Shown here piece after piece: positions 40,801 to 54,200 of a stretch of 64,000 nucleotides of DNA. The notes below the pieces were generated by a model. That model did not search any database. It was not told the origin of the DNA and saw only the letters and a list, made by a program, of their open reading frames with translations. Made by a program: the position numbers and the translations under genes. Source of the DNA: Petrolisthes cinctipes (lineage: Eukaryota; Arthropoda; Malacostraca; Decapoda; Porcellanidae); assembly GCA_033782935.1 (NCBI GenBank), contig JAWQEG010001345.1, forward strand, positions 248,001-312,000. The letters are read 5' to 3'. Each line of letters begins with the position of its first letter. Position 1 is the first letter of the stretch.

Positions 40801-43800
40801 ACTGAAGATGCATGCACATATCGACTTTTTCCACCAAAAATATCGATTTTGAGCATATTTTGGGTCTGTATCTTGAAAACATTCTAGCAAAGAGTAGGCA
40901 TGTACAAGTCGCTTCTGGGACCCAAAAATATCGAATTTTCGGGTGTCTTGAGTCTGAATTTGAGATATAAACGGGTACAGAAGATGCATGCACATATCGA
41001 CATTGGACACCTAAAATATCGATTTTTAGCATGTATTGGGCTTTTATTTTGAAAATATTCTAGCACTGAGTAGGTATATACAGGTCACTTCTGGGGCCAA
41101 AAAATATCGAATTTTCGCGTGTTTTGAGCCTGAATTTGAGATATAAACGAGTACAGAAGATGCATGCACATATCGACTTGGGACACCAAAAATATAAATT
41201 TTTAGCATGTTTTAAACCTATATTTTAAAAACATTCTAGCACTGAGTAGACATGTACAGATCGCTTCTGGAACCTAAAACTATTGAATATTGGGGTGTTT
41301 TTTAGGCTGAATTTGAGATATAAACCGGTACTGAAGATACATGCACATATCGACTTTTTGCCTTAAATTATCGATTTTGAGCATGTTTTGGGTCTGTATC
41401 TTGAAAACATTCAAGCAAGGAGTAGGCATGTACAGATTGCTTCTAAAACTCAAAAATATCGAATTTTCGGGTGTTTTGAGCCTGAATTTGAAATATAAAA
41501 AACGCGTACAGAAGATGCATGCACATATAGACTTTGGGCACCCAAAATATCGATTTTGAGCATGTTTTGGACCTGTATTTTGAAAATACTCTAACACGGA
41601 GTAGGCATGTACATATCGCTTCTCGTTCCTAAAAATATCGAATTTTCGGGTGTTTTGAGCCTGAATTTGAAATATAAACGGGTACAGAGGATGCATGTAC
41701 AAATCGACTTTTTGCACCTAAAATATCGATTTTTAGCATGTTTTGAGTCTATATTTTGAAAACATTTTAGCACTGCGTAGGCATATACAGATCGTTCTGG
41801 GACCCAAAAATATCGAATTTTCGGGTGTTTTGAGCCTGAATTTAAGATATAAACGGGTACTGAAGATGCATGCACATATCGACTTTTTGCACCTAAAATA
41901 TCGATTTTTAGCATGTTTTAAGCCTATATTTTGAAAAAAATTCTAACACTGAGTAGGCATGTACAGATCGCTTCTGGGACCCAAAAATTCCGAATTTTCG
42001 GGTGTTTTGAGCCTGAATTTGAGATATAAACGGGTACAGAAGATGCATGCACATATCGACTTTGGGCACCCAAAATATCGATTTTAAGCATGTTTTCGGT
42101 CTATAATTTGAAAATACTCTAACACGGAGTAGGCATGTACAGATCGCTTCTGGGACACGAAAATATCGAATTTTCGGGTGTTTTGAGCATGAATTTGGGA
42201 TATAAACGGGTACAGAAGATCCATACACATATTAACTTTGGGCACATCAAATATCGATTATCAGCATGTTTTGGGCCTGTATTTTGAAAATACCCTAACA
42301 CGGAGTAGGCATGTACAGATCGCTTCTGGGACCCAAAAATATCGAATTTTTGGGTGTTTTGAGCCTGAATTTTAGATATAAACGTGTACAGAAGATGAAT
42401 GCACATATCGACATTGGGAACCAAAAATATCGATTTTTAGCATGTATTGGGCTTTTATTTTGAAAATAATCTAGCACGGAGTAGGCATGCACAGATCGCT
42501 TCTGGGACCCAAAAATACCGAATTTTTGGGAGTTTTGAGCCTGAATTTGAGATATAAACGGGTACAGTACAGAAGATGCATGCACATATCGACATTGGGC
42601 ATCTAAAATATCGATTTTTAGCATGTTTTGGGTCTGTATCTTGAAAACATTCTAGCAAGGAGTAGGCATGTACAGATTGCTTATGGGACCCAAAAATATC
42701 GAATTTTCGGGTGTTTTGAGCCTGAATTTGAAATATAAAAAACGCGTACAGAAGATGCATGCACATATAGACTTTGGGCACCCAAATTTATCGATTTTGA
42801 GCATAATTTGGACCTGTATCTTGAAAATACTCTAACACGGAGTAGGCATGTACATATCGCTTCTCGTTCCTAAAAATATCGAATTTTCGGGTGTTTTGAG
42901 CCTGAATTTGAAATATAAACGGGTACAGAGGATGCATGCACATATCGACTTTGAGCACCCAAAATATCGATTTTTAGCATGTTTTGGGCCAATATTTTGA
43001 AATTATTCTAGCACTGAGTAGGCATGTACAGATAGCTTCTGGGACCCAAAAATATTGAATTTTCGGGTGTTTTGAGCCTGAATTTGAGATATAAACGGGT
43101 ACTGAAGATGTATGCACATATCGACTTTGGGCACCTAAAATAATGATTTTTAGCTTGTTTTGGGCCTATATTTTAAAAATATTTTATTACTGAGTAGGCA
43201 TGTACAGATCGCTTCTAGAACCAAAAATAGCGAATTTTCGTGTGTTTTGAGCCTGCATTTGAGATATAAACGGCTACTGAAGATGCATGCACATATCGAC
43301 TTTTTGCACCAAAAATATCGATTTTGAGCATATTTTGGGTCTGTATCTTGAAAACATTCTAGCAAAGAGTAGCCATGTACAAGTCGCTTCTGGGACCCAA
43401 AAATATCTAATTTTCGGGTGTCTTGAGTCTGAATTTGAGATATAAACGGGTACAGAAGATGCATGCACATATCGACATTGGACACCTAAAATATCGATTT
43501 TTAGCATGTATTGGGTTTTTATTTTGAAAATACTCTAACACGGAGTAGGCATGTACAAGTCGCTTCTGGGACCAAAAAATATCGAATTTTCGCGTGTTTT
43601 GAGCCTGAATTTGAGATATAAACGAGTACAGAAAATGCATAAACATATCGACTTGGGACACTTAAAATATAAATTTTGAGCATGTTTTGGGCCTATATTT
43701 TGAAAGTATTCTAACACGGAATATGCATGTACAGATCGCTTCTGGGTCACAAAAATATCGAATTTTCGGGTATTTTGAGTCTGAATTTGAGATATAATCG

Positions 43801-46800
43801 GGTACAGAAAATACATGTACATATCGACTTTGGGCACCCAAAATATCGATTTTTAGCATGTTTTGAGTCTATATTTTGAAAACATTTTAGCACTGCGTAG
43901 GCATATACAGATCGCTTCTGGGACCCAAAAATATCGAATTTTCAGGTGTTTTGAGCCTGAATTTAAGATATAAACGGGTACTGAAGATGCATGCACATAT
44001 CGACTTTTTGCACCTAAAATATCGATTTTTAGCATGTTTTAAGCCTATATTTTGAAAAAAATTCTAACACTGAGTAGGCATGTACAGATCGCTTCTGGGA
44101 CCCAAAAATTCCGAATTTTCGGGTGTTTTGAGCATGAATTTGGGATATAAACGGGTACAGAAGATCCATACACATATTAACTTTGGGCACCTCAAATATC
44201 GATTATCAGCATGTTTTGGGCCTGTATTTTGAAAATACCCTAACACGGAGTAGGCATGTACAGATCGCTTCTGGGACCCAAAAATATCGAATTTTCGGGT
44301 GTTTTGAGCCTGAATTTGAGATATAAACGGGTACAGAAGATGCATTCACATATCGACTTTGGGCACCTAAAATATCGATTTTCAGCATGTTTTATGGCCT
44401 GTATTTTGAAAAGATTCTAGCACTAAGTAGACAAATACAGATCGCTTCAGGGACCCAAAAATCTCGAATTTTCGGGTGTTTTGAGCCTGCATTTGAGATA
44501 TAAACGGGTACTGAAGATGCATGCACATATAACTTTTTGCACCTAAATGATCGATTTTGAGCATATTTTGGGTCTGTATCGTGAAAAAATTCTAGCACTG
44601 AGTAGGCATGTACAGATCGCTTCTGGGACCCAAAAATATTGAATTTTCCGTCGTTTTTAGCCTGAATTTGAGATATAAACGGGTACTGAAGATGCATGCA
44701 GATATAAACTTTGGGCACCCAAAATATCGATTTTTAGCATGTTTTGGGCCTGTATTTTGAAAATAGTCTAACACGGAATAGGCATATACAGATTGCTTCT
44801 GGAACCCAAAAACATTGAATTTTCGGGTATTTTGAGACTGAATTTGAGATATAATCGGGTACAGAAGATGCATGCTCATATCCACTTTGGGCACCTAAAA
44901 TATCGATTTTCAGCATGTTTTGGGCCTGAATTTTGAAAGTACTCTAACACGGAGTAGGCATGTACAGATCGCTACTGGGAAATAAAAATATCGAATTTTC
45001 GGGTGTTTTGAGCCTGAATTTGAGATATAAACGGGTACAGAAGATGCATGCACATATCGAGTATGTGGAACTAAAATATCGATTTTTTAGCATGTATTGA
45101 GCCTATATTTTGAAAACATTCTAGCACTGACTAGGCATGTGCAGATCGCTTCTGGGACCCAAAAATATTTAATTATCCGTCGTTTTTAGCCTGCATTTGA
45201 GATATAAACGGGTACTGAAGATGCATGCAGATAACCCCTTTGGGAAACCAAAATATCGATTTTTAGCATGTTTTGGGCCTATATTTTAAAAATACTCTAA
45301 CACAGAGTAGGCATGTACAGATCGCTTCTGGGACCCAAAAATATCAAATTTTCGGGTGTTTTGAGCCTTAATTTGTGATATAAACGGGTACAGAAGATGC
45401 ATACACATATTAACTTTGGGCACCTCAAATATCGATTTTCAGCATGTTTTGGGCCTGTATTTTGAAAATACTCTAACACGGAATAGGCATGTACAGATTG
45501 CTTCTGGGACCCAAAAACATTGAATTTTCGGGTATTTTGAGACTGAATTTGAGATATAATCGGGAACAGAAGATGCATGCTCATATCCTCTTTGGGCACC
45601 TAAAATATCGATTTTCAGCATGTTTTGGGCCTGAATTTTGAAAGTACTCTAACACGGAGTAGGCATGTACAGATCGCTTCTGGGACCCAAAAATATCGAA
45701 TTTTCGGGTGTTTTGAGCCTGAATTTGAGATATAAACGGGTACAGAAGATGCATGCACATATCGAATATGTGGAGCTAAAATATCGAATTTTAGCATGTT
45801 TTAAGCCTATATTTTGAAAACATTTTAGCACTGAGTAGACATATACAGATCGTTTCTGGGACCTAAAAATATCGAATTTTCGGGTGTTTTGAGCCTGAAT
45901 TTGAGATATAAACGGGTACAGAATACGCATGCACATATCGACATTGGGTACCTAAGATATCGATTTTTAGCTTGTTTTGAGCGTATATTTTGAAAATATT
46001 CTATTACTGAGTAGGCATGTACAGATCGCTTCTGTGACCAAAAAATATCGAATTTTCGGGTGTTTTGATCCAGAATTTGGAATATAAACGGGTACAAAAG
46101 ATGTATGCACATATCGACTTTGGACACGTAAAATATCGATTTTTAGCATGTTTTAAGCCTATATTTTGAAAAGATTCTAGCACTAAGTAGACATGTACAT
46201 ATTGCTTCGGGGACCCAAAAATATTGAATTTTTGGGTGTTTTGAGCCTGCATTTGAGATATAAACGGGTACTGAAGATGCATGCACATATCGAATTTTTG
46301 CACCTAAAATATCGATTTTGAGCATATTTTGGGTCTGTATCGTGAAAATATTCTAGCACGGAGTAGGCATGCACAGATTGCTTCTGGGACCCAAAAATAC
46401 CGAATTTTTGGGAGTTTTGAGCCTGAATTTGAGATATAAACGGGTACTGAAGATGCATGCAGATATCAATTTTGGGCACCCAAAATATCGATTTTTAGCA
46501 TGTTTTGGGCCTGTATTTTGAAAATACTCTAACACGGAATAGGCATATACAGATTGCTTCTGGGACCCAAAAACATTGAATTTTCGGGTATTTTGAGACA
46601 GAATTTGAGATTTAAACGGGTACAGAAGATGCATGCACATATCGACTATGTGGAGCTAAAATATCGATTTTCAGCATGTTTTGGGCATGTATATTGAAAA
46701 TATTATAGTACTGAATAGGCATGTAAAGATCGCTTTTAGAACCCAAAAATATTGAATTTTCGGGTGTTTTGAGCCTGAATTTGATATGTAAACATGTAAT

Positions 46801-47320
46801 GAAGATGCATGCACATATCGACTCTTTGCACCAAAAATATCGATTTTGAGCATGTTTTGGGCCTGTATTTTGAAAATACTCTAACACGGAGTAGGCATGT
46901 ACAGATCGATTAAGGGATCCAAAAATATCGAATTTTCGGGTGTTTTGAGCCTGAATTTGAGATATAAACGGGTACTGAAGATGCAGGCACATACCGACTT
47001 TTTGCACCTAAAATATCGATTTTGAGCTTGTTTTGGGTCTGTATCTTGAAAACATTCTAGCAAAGAGTAGGCATGTACAGATCGCTTCTGGGACCCGAAA
47101 ATATCGAATTTTCGGGTGTTTTGAGCCTGAATTTGAGATATAAAGGGAAAAAGAAGATGCATGCACATATCGACTTTGGGCACCCAAAATATCGATTTTG
47201 AGCATGTTTTGGACGTCTATTTTGAAAATACTCTAACACGAAGTAGGCATGTACAGATCGCTTCTGGGACACAAAAATATTGAATTTTCGGTTGTTTTGA
47301 GCCTGAATTTGAGATATAAT
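34822..47320 (+). repeat. Long duplicated satellite segment, copy A
   Basis: About 12.5 kb pairs with 51241-59847. The offset falls stepwise from 16,419 through 16,243, 16,063, 15,707 and 13,232 to 12,527 bp. Most steps are close to one or more monomers (176, 180, 356, 2,475 and 705 bp), so copy A holds about 22 monomers that copy B lacks, the largest block between about 41.1 and 43.5 kb. Marker monomers such as gtataccagatcgc, gtacagtacagaag and tcgcttctcgttcc occur in the same order in both. Confidence 0.82.
44110..45785 (+). repeat. 1.68-kb satellite segment repeated at 5,462-bp distance, copy 1
   Basis: Pairs with 49572-51247 at a constant 5,462 bp (31 monomers plus 6 bp). Shared odd units include aagatccatacacatattaac, gcacatataactttttgcacc with its missing bases, and the ttttccgtcgtttttagcc half. 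Parts of it also pair with 57.3-58.3 kb. Confidence 0.82.
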
Positions 47321-47443
47321 CGGGTACAGAAAATACATGCACATATCGACTATGTGGAGCAAAAATATTGATTTTCAGCATGTTTTGGGCATGTATTTTG
47401 AAAACATTCTAGCAAGATGTAGGCATGTACAGATCGCTTCTGG

Positions 47444-47531
47444 GACCCAAAAATATCGAATTTTCGGGTGTTTTGAGCCTGAATTTGAGATATAAACGGG
47501 TACAGAAGATGCATACACATATCGACTTTGG
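47444..47531 (+). repeat. 88-bp half-monomer A
   Basis: This is the first half of the reference monomer, starting gacccaaaaatatcgaa and ending atcgactttgg. Aligned without gaps to half B (47532-47619) it matches at 55 of 88 positions by hand count. The best block is tatcga followed by a T run (9 of 10 positions), then a shared gttttg..gcc core. Such ungapped similarity over the full length, with an exact 88-bp spacing of the ATCGA boxes, supports an ancestral 88-bp unit that doubled and then diverged. Confidence 0.85.
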
Positions 47532-47619
47532 GCACCTAATATATCGATTTTCAGCATGTTTTGGGCCAGTATTTTAAAAGTATTCTAGCAATGAGTAGAC
47601 ATGTACAGATCGCTTCTGG
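47532..47619 (+). repeat. 88-bp half-monomer B
   Basis: This is the second half of the reference monomer, starting gcacctaatatatcgat and ending gatcgcttctgg. It is the paralogue of half A. The A/B difference is kept throughout the array (A carries ttcgggtgttttgagcc, B carries gagcatgttttgggcc). So the dimer became the amplifying unit before the present array spread. Confidence 0.85.
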
Positions 47620-49571
47620 GACAAAAAAATATCGAATTTTCGGGTGTTTTGAGCCTGAATTTGAAATATAAACGGGTAGAGAAGATGCATACACATATCG
47701 TCTATGGGCAGCTAAAATTTCGATTTTCAGCATGTTTTGGGCATGTATTTTGAAAATACTCAAACACGGAGTAGGCATGTACAGATTGCTTGTATGACCC
47801 AAAAATATCGAAATTTCGGGTATTTTGAGCCTGAATTTGAGATATAATCAGGTACAGAAGATGCATGCACATATCCACGTTGGGCACCTAAAATATCGAT
47901 TTTTAGCATGTTTTGGGCCTGTATTATGAAAGTACTCTAACACGGAGTAGGCATGTACAGATAGCTTCTAGGACCCAAAAAAATTGAATTTTCGGGTGTT
48001 TTGAGCCAGAATTTGAGATAGAAACGGGTACAGAAAATGCATGCACATATCGACTATGTGGAGCTAAAATTTCGATTTTCAGCATGTTTTGGGCATGTAT
48101 TTTGAAAATACTCAAACACGGAGTAGAGATATACAGATCGCTTCTGGGATCCAAAAATATCGAATTTTCGGGTGATTTGAGCCTAAATTTGAGATATAAA
48201 CGAGTACAGAACATGCATGCACATATCGACTTGGGAAACATAAAATATCGTTTTTTAGCATGTTTTAGGCCTGTATTTTGAAAACATTCTAGCACTGAGT
48301 AGGCATGTACAGATCGCTTCTTGGACCCAAAAATATCGAATTTTCGGGAATTTTGAGTCTGAATTTGAAATATAAACGGGTACAGAAGATGTATGCACAT
48401 ATCGACTTTGGGCACCCAAAATATCGATTTTGAGCATGTTTTGGACTTGTATTTTAAAAATACTCTAACACGAAGTAGACATGTACAGATCGCTTCTGGG
48501 GCACAAAAATATCGAATTTTCGGGTGTTTTGAGCCTGAACTGGAGATATAAACGGGAACAGAAGATGCATGCACATATCGACTTTGGACACCTAAATTAT
48601 CTATTTTTAGCATGTTTTGAGCCTATATTTTGAAAACATTCTAGCACTGAGTAGGCATGTACAGATCGCTTCGGGGACCCAAAAATATTGAATTTTCCGT
48701 TGTTTTGAGCCTAAATTTGAGATATAAACAGGTACTGAAGATGCATGCAGATATCAACTTTGGGCACCCAAAATATCGATTTTTAGCTTGTTTTGGGCCT
48801 ATATTTTGAAAATACTCTAACGCAGAGTAGGCAGGTACAGATCGCTTCTGGGACCCAAAAATATCAAATTTTTGGGTGTTTTGAGCCTGAATTTGGGATA
48901 TAAACGGGTACTGAAGATGCATACACATATTGACTTTGGACACCTAAAATATCGATTTTCAGTATGTTTTGGGCCTGTATTTTGAAAGTACTCTAACACC
49001 GAGTAGGCATATACAGATCGCTTCTGGGACCCAAAAATATTGAATTTTCGTGTGTTTTGAGCCTGCATTTGAGATATAAACGGCTACTGTAGATGCATGC
49101 ACATATTGACTTTTTGCACCAAAAATATCGATTTTGAGCATATTTTGGGTCTGTATCTTGAAAACATTCTAGCAAAGAGTAGACATGTACAGATCGCTTC
49201 TGGGACCCAAAAATACCGAATTTTTGGGAGTTTTGAGCCTGAATTTGAGATATAAACGGGTACAGTACAGAAGATGCATGCACATATCGACATTGGGCAT
49301 CTAAAATATCAATTTTGAGCATGTTTTAGGTCTGTATCTTGAAAACATTCTAGCATTGCGTAGGCATGTACAGATTGGTTCTGGGACCCAAAAATTCCGA
49401 ATTTTTGGGTGTTTTGAGCCTGAATTTGAGATATAAACGGGTACAGAAGATGCATGCACATATCGACTTTGGGCACCCAAAATATCGATTTTAAGCATGT
49501 TTTCGGTCTATAATTTGAAAATACTCTAACACGGAGTAGGCATGTACAGATCGCTTCTGGGACACAAAAAT

Positions 49572-51247
49572 ATCGAATTTTCGGGTGTTTTGAGCATGAA
49601 TTTGGGATATAAACGGGTACAGAAGATCCATACACATATTAACTTTGGGCACCTCAAATATCGATTATCAGCATGTTTTGGGCCTGTATTTTGAAAATAC
49701 ACTAACACGGAGTAGGCATGTACAGATCGCTTCTGGGACCCAAAAATATCGAATTTTCGGGTGTTTTGAGCCTGAATTTGAGATATAAACGGGTACAGAA
49801 GATGCATTCACATATCGACTTTGGGCACCTAAAATAGCGATTTTCAGCATGTTTTATGGCCTGTATTTTGAAAAGATTCTAGCACTAAGTAGACATATAC
49901 AGATCGCTTCGGGGACCCAAAAATCTCGAATTTTCGGGTGTTTTGAGCCTGCATTTGAGATATAAACGGGTACTGAAGATGCATGCACATATAACTTTTT
50001 GCACCTAAATTATCGATTTTGAGCATATTTTGGGTCTGTATCGTGAAAAAATTCTAGCACTGAGTAGGCATGTACAGATCGCTTCTGGGACCCAAAAATA
50101 TTGAATTTTCCGTCGTTTTTAGCCTGAATTTGAGATGTAAACGGGTACTGAAGATGCATGCAGATATCAACTTTGGGCACCAAAAATATCGATTTTTAGC
50201 ATGTTTTGGGCCTGTATTTTGAAAATAGTCTAACACGGAATAGGCATATACAGATTGCTTCAGGGACCCAAAAACATTGAATTTTCGGGTATTTTGAGAC
50301 TGAATTTGAGATATAATCGGGTACAGAAGATGCATGCTCATATCCACTTTGGGCACCTAAAATATCGATTTTCAGCATGTTTTGGTCCTGAATTTTGAAA
50401 TTACTCTAACACGGAGGAGGCATGTACAGATCGCTACTGGGAAATAAAAATATCGAATTTTCGGGTGTTTTGAGCCTGAATTTTAGATATAAACGGATAC
50501 AGAAGATGCATGCACATATCGAGTATGTGGAACTAAAATATCGATTTTTTAGCATGTTTTGAGCCTATATTTTGAAAACATTCTAGCACTGAGTAGGCAT
50601 GTGCAGATCGCTTCTGGGACCCAAAAATATTTAATTATCCGTCGTTTTTAGCCTGCATTTGAGATATAAACGGGTACTGAAGATGCATGCAGATATCCCC
50701 TTTGGGAACCCAAAATATCGATTTTTAGCATGTTTTGGGCCTATATTTTAAAAATACTCTAACACAGAGTAGGCATGTACAGATCGCTTCTGGGACCCAA
50801 AAATATCGAATTTTCGGGTGTTTTGAGCCTTAATTTGTGATATAAACGGGTACAGAAGATGCATACACATATTAACTTTGGGCACCTCAAATATCGATTT
50901 TCAGCATATTTTGGGCCTGTATTTTGAAAATACTCTAACACGGAATACGCATGTACAGATTGCTTCTGGGACCCAAAAACATTGAATTTTCGGGTATTTT
51001 GAGACTGAATTTGAGATATAATCGGGAACAGAAGATGCATGCTCATATCCTCTTTGGGCACCTAAAATATCGATTTTCAGCATGTTTTGGGCCTGAATTT
51101 TGAAAGTACTCTAACACGGAGTAGGCATGTACAGATCGCTTCTGGGACCCAAAAATATCGAATTTTCGGGTGTTTTGAGCCTGAATTTGAGATATAAACG
51201 GGTACAGAAGATGCATGCACATATCGAATATGTGGAGCTAAAATATC
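49572..51247 (+). repeat. 1.68-kb satellite segment repeated at 5,462-bp distance, copy 2
   Basis: Partner of 44110-45785. Its right edge coincides with the left edge of copy B of the long duplication (51241), a sharp junction where ttttagcatgttttaagcc is replaced by ttttcagcatgttttatgg. Confidence 0.82.
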
Positions 51248-54200
51248 GATTTTCAGCATGTTTTATGGCCTGTATTTTTAAAGTACTCTAACACTGAGTA
51301 GGCATGTATACCAGATCGCTTCTGGAACCCAAAAATACAGAATATTCGGGTGTTTAGAGCCTGAATTTAAGATGTAAACGGGTACAGAAGATGCATGCAC
51401 ATATTGACTATGGGCAGCTAAAATATCGATTTTCATCATGTTTTGGGCATGTATTTTGAAAAGACTTAAACACGGAGTAGGCATATACAGATTGCATCTA
51501 GGACCCAAAAACATCGAATTTTCGGGTGTTTTGAGCCTAAATTTAAGATATAAACTGGTACAGAATATCTATGCACACATCGACTTGGGACACCTAAAAT
51601 ATCGAGTTTTAGCATATTTTGAGCCTATATTTTGCAAACATTCTAGCACTGAGTAGGAATGTACAGATCTCTTCTTGGACCCAAAAATATTGAATTTTTG
51701 GGTGTTTTGAGCCTGAATTTTAGATATAAACGTGTACAGAAGATGAATGCACATATCGAGATTGGGAACCTAAAATATCGATTTTTAGCATGTATTGAGC
51801 TTTTATTTTGAAAATATTCTAGCACGGAGTAGGCATGCACAGATCGCTTCTGGGACCCAAAAATACCGAATTTTTGGGAGTTTTGAGCCTGAATTTGAGA
51901 TATAAACGGGTACAGTACAGAAGATGCATGCACATATCGACATTGGGCATCTAAAATATCGATTTTTAGCATGTTTTGGGTCTGTATCTTGAAAACATTC
52001 TAGCAAGGAGTAGGCATGTACAGATTGCTTATGGGACCCAAAAATATCGAATTTTCGGGTGTTTTGAGCCTGAATTTGAAATATAAAAAACTCGTACAGA
52101 AGATGCATGCACATATAGACTTTGGGCACCCAAATTTATCGATTTTGAGCATAAATTGGACCTGTATCTTGAAAATACTCTAACACGGAGTAGGCATGTA
52201 CATATCGCTTCTCGTTCCTAAAAATATCGAATTTTTAGGTGTTTTGAGCCTGAATTTGAAATATAAACGGGTACAGAGGATGCATGCACATATCGACTTT
52301 GAGCACCCAAAATATCGATTTTTAGCATGTTTTGGGCCAATATTTTGAAATTATTCTAGCACTGAGTAGGCATGTACAGATCGCTTCTGGGACCCAAAAA
52401 TATTGAATTTTTAGGTGTTTTGAGCCTGAATTTGAGATATAAACGGGTACTGAAGATGCAGGCACATATCGACTTTTTAAACCTAAAATATCGATTTTTA
52501 GCATGTTTTAAGCCTATATTTTGAAAAAAATTCTAACACTGAGTAGGCATGTACAGATCGCTTCTGGGACCCAAAAATACCGAATTTTCGGGTGTTTTGA
52601 GACTGAATTTGAGATATAAACGAGTACAGAAGATGCATGCACATATCGACTTGGGACATCTAAAATATAATTTTTTAGAATGTTTTAAACCTATATTTTA
52701 AAAACATTCTAGCACTGAGTAAACATGTACAGATCGCTTCTGGAACTTAAAACTATTGAATATTCGGGTGTTTGAGCCTGAATTTGAGATGTAAACCGGT
52801 ACTGAAGATACATGCACATATCGACTTTTTGCACCTAAAATATCGATTTTAAGCATGTTTTGGGTCTGTATCTTGAAAACATTCTAACACGGAGTAGGTA
52901 TGTACAGATCGCTTCTGGGACCAAAAAATACCGAATTTTCGGGTTGTTTGAGCCTGAATTTGAGATATAAACGGGTGCAGAAGATACATGCACATATCGA
53001 CTTTGGGCACCTAAAATATCGATTTTCAGCATGTTTTGGGCATGTATTTTGAAAATACTTAAACACGGAGTAGGCATATACAGATTGCATCTAGGACCCA
53101 AAAACATCGAATTTTCGGGTGTTTTGAGCCTAAATTTGAGATATAAACTGGTACAGAATATTTATGCACACATCGACTTGGGACACCTAAAATATCGATT
53201 TTTAGCATATTTTGAGCCTATATTATGCAAACATTCTAGCACTGAGTAGGCATGTACAGGTCTCTTCTTGGACCGAAAAATATCGAATTTTTGGGTGTTT
53301 TGAGCCTGAATTTGAGATATAAACGTGTACAGAAGATGAATGCACATATCGACATTGGGAACCTAAAATATCGATTTTTAGCATGTATTGGGCTTTTATT
53401 TTGAAAATATTCTAGCTCGGAGTAGGCATGTACAGATCGCTTCTGGGACCCAAAAATACCGAATTTTTGGGAGTTTTGAGCCTGAATTTGAGATATAAAC
53501 GGGTACAGTACAGAAGATGCATGCACATATCGACATTGGGCATCTAAAATATCGATTTTTAGCATGTTTTAGGTCTGTATCTTGAAAACATTCCAGCATT
53601 GCGTAGGCATGTACAGATTGCTTCTGGGACCCAAAAATATCGAATTTTCGGGTGTTTTGAGCCTGAATTTGAAATATAAAAAACGCGTACAGAAGATGCA
53701 TGCACATATCGACTTTGGGCACCCAAAATATCGATTTTGAGCATGTTTTGGGACTATATTTTGAAAGTATTCTAACACAGAGTAGGCATGAAAAGATCGC
53801 TTCTGGGACACAAAAATATCAAATTTTCAAATGTTTTGAGCCTGAATTTGAGATATAATCGGGTAAAGAAAATACATGTACATATCGACTTTGGGTACCC
53901 AAAATATCGATTTTTAGCATGTTTTGAGTCTATATTTTGAAAACATTTTAGCACTGCGTAGGCATATACAGATCGCTTCTGGGACCCAAAAATATCGAAT
54001 TTTCGGGTGTTTTGAGCCTGAATTTAAGATATAAACGGGTACTGAAGATGCATGCACATATCGACTTTTTGCACCTAAAATATCGATTTTTAGCATGTTT
54101 TAAGCCTATATTTTGAAAAAAATTCTAACACTGAGTAGGCATGTACAGATCGCTTCTGGGACCCAAAAATTCCGAATTTTCGGGTGTTTTGAACATGAAT

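Larger units (their letters stand above)
47444..47619 (+). repeat. Representative 176-bp satellite monomer
   Basis: This is one unit chosen as a reference for the family. It is exactly 176 bp long and the next unit starts at 47620 with the same phase. GC is about 38% (67 of 176 by hand count). The family consensus carries about seven CpG sites per monomer (for example in atCGaa, ttCGgg, aaCGgg, atCGac, atCGat, acaCGgag and atCGct). Many of these appear as TG or CA in individual units, as expected from CpG decay. The unit divides into two related halves at 47532. No match to the essential bases of a mammalian CENP-B box is seen. Confidence 0.93.

Noticed and set aside
47924..48613. 229-codon open frame on the minus strand, the longest in the satellite
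   Set aside because: It lies wholly in satellite. Its peptide is a chain of half-monomer translations in rotating frames, kept open by small indels. The same peptides recur in many truncated versions, and there is no domain or independent coding signal.
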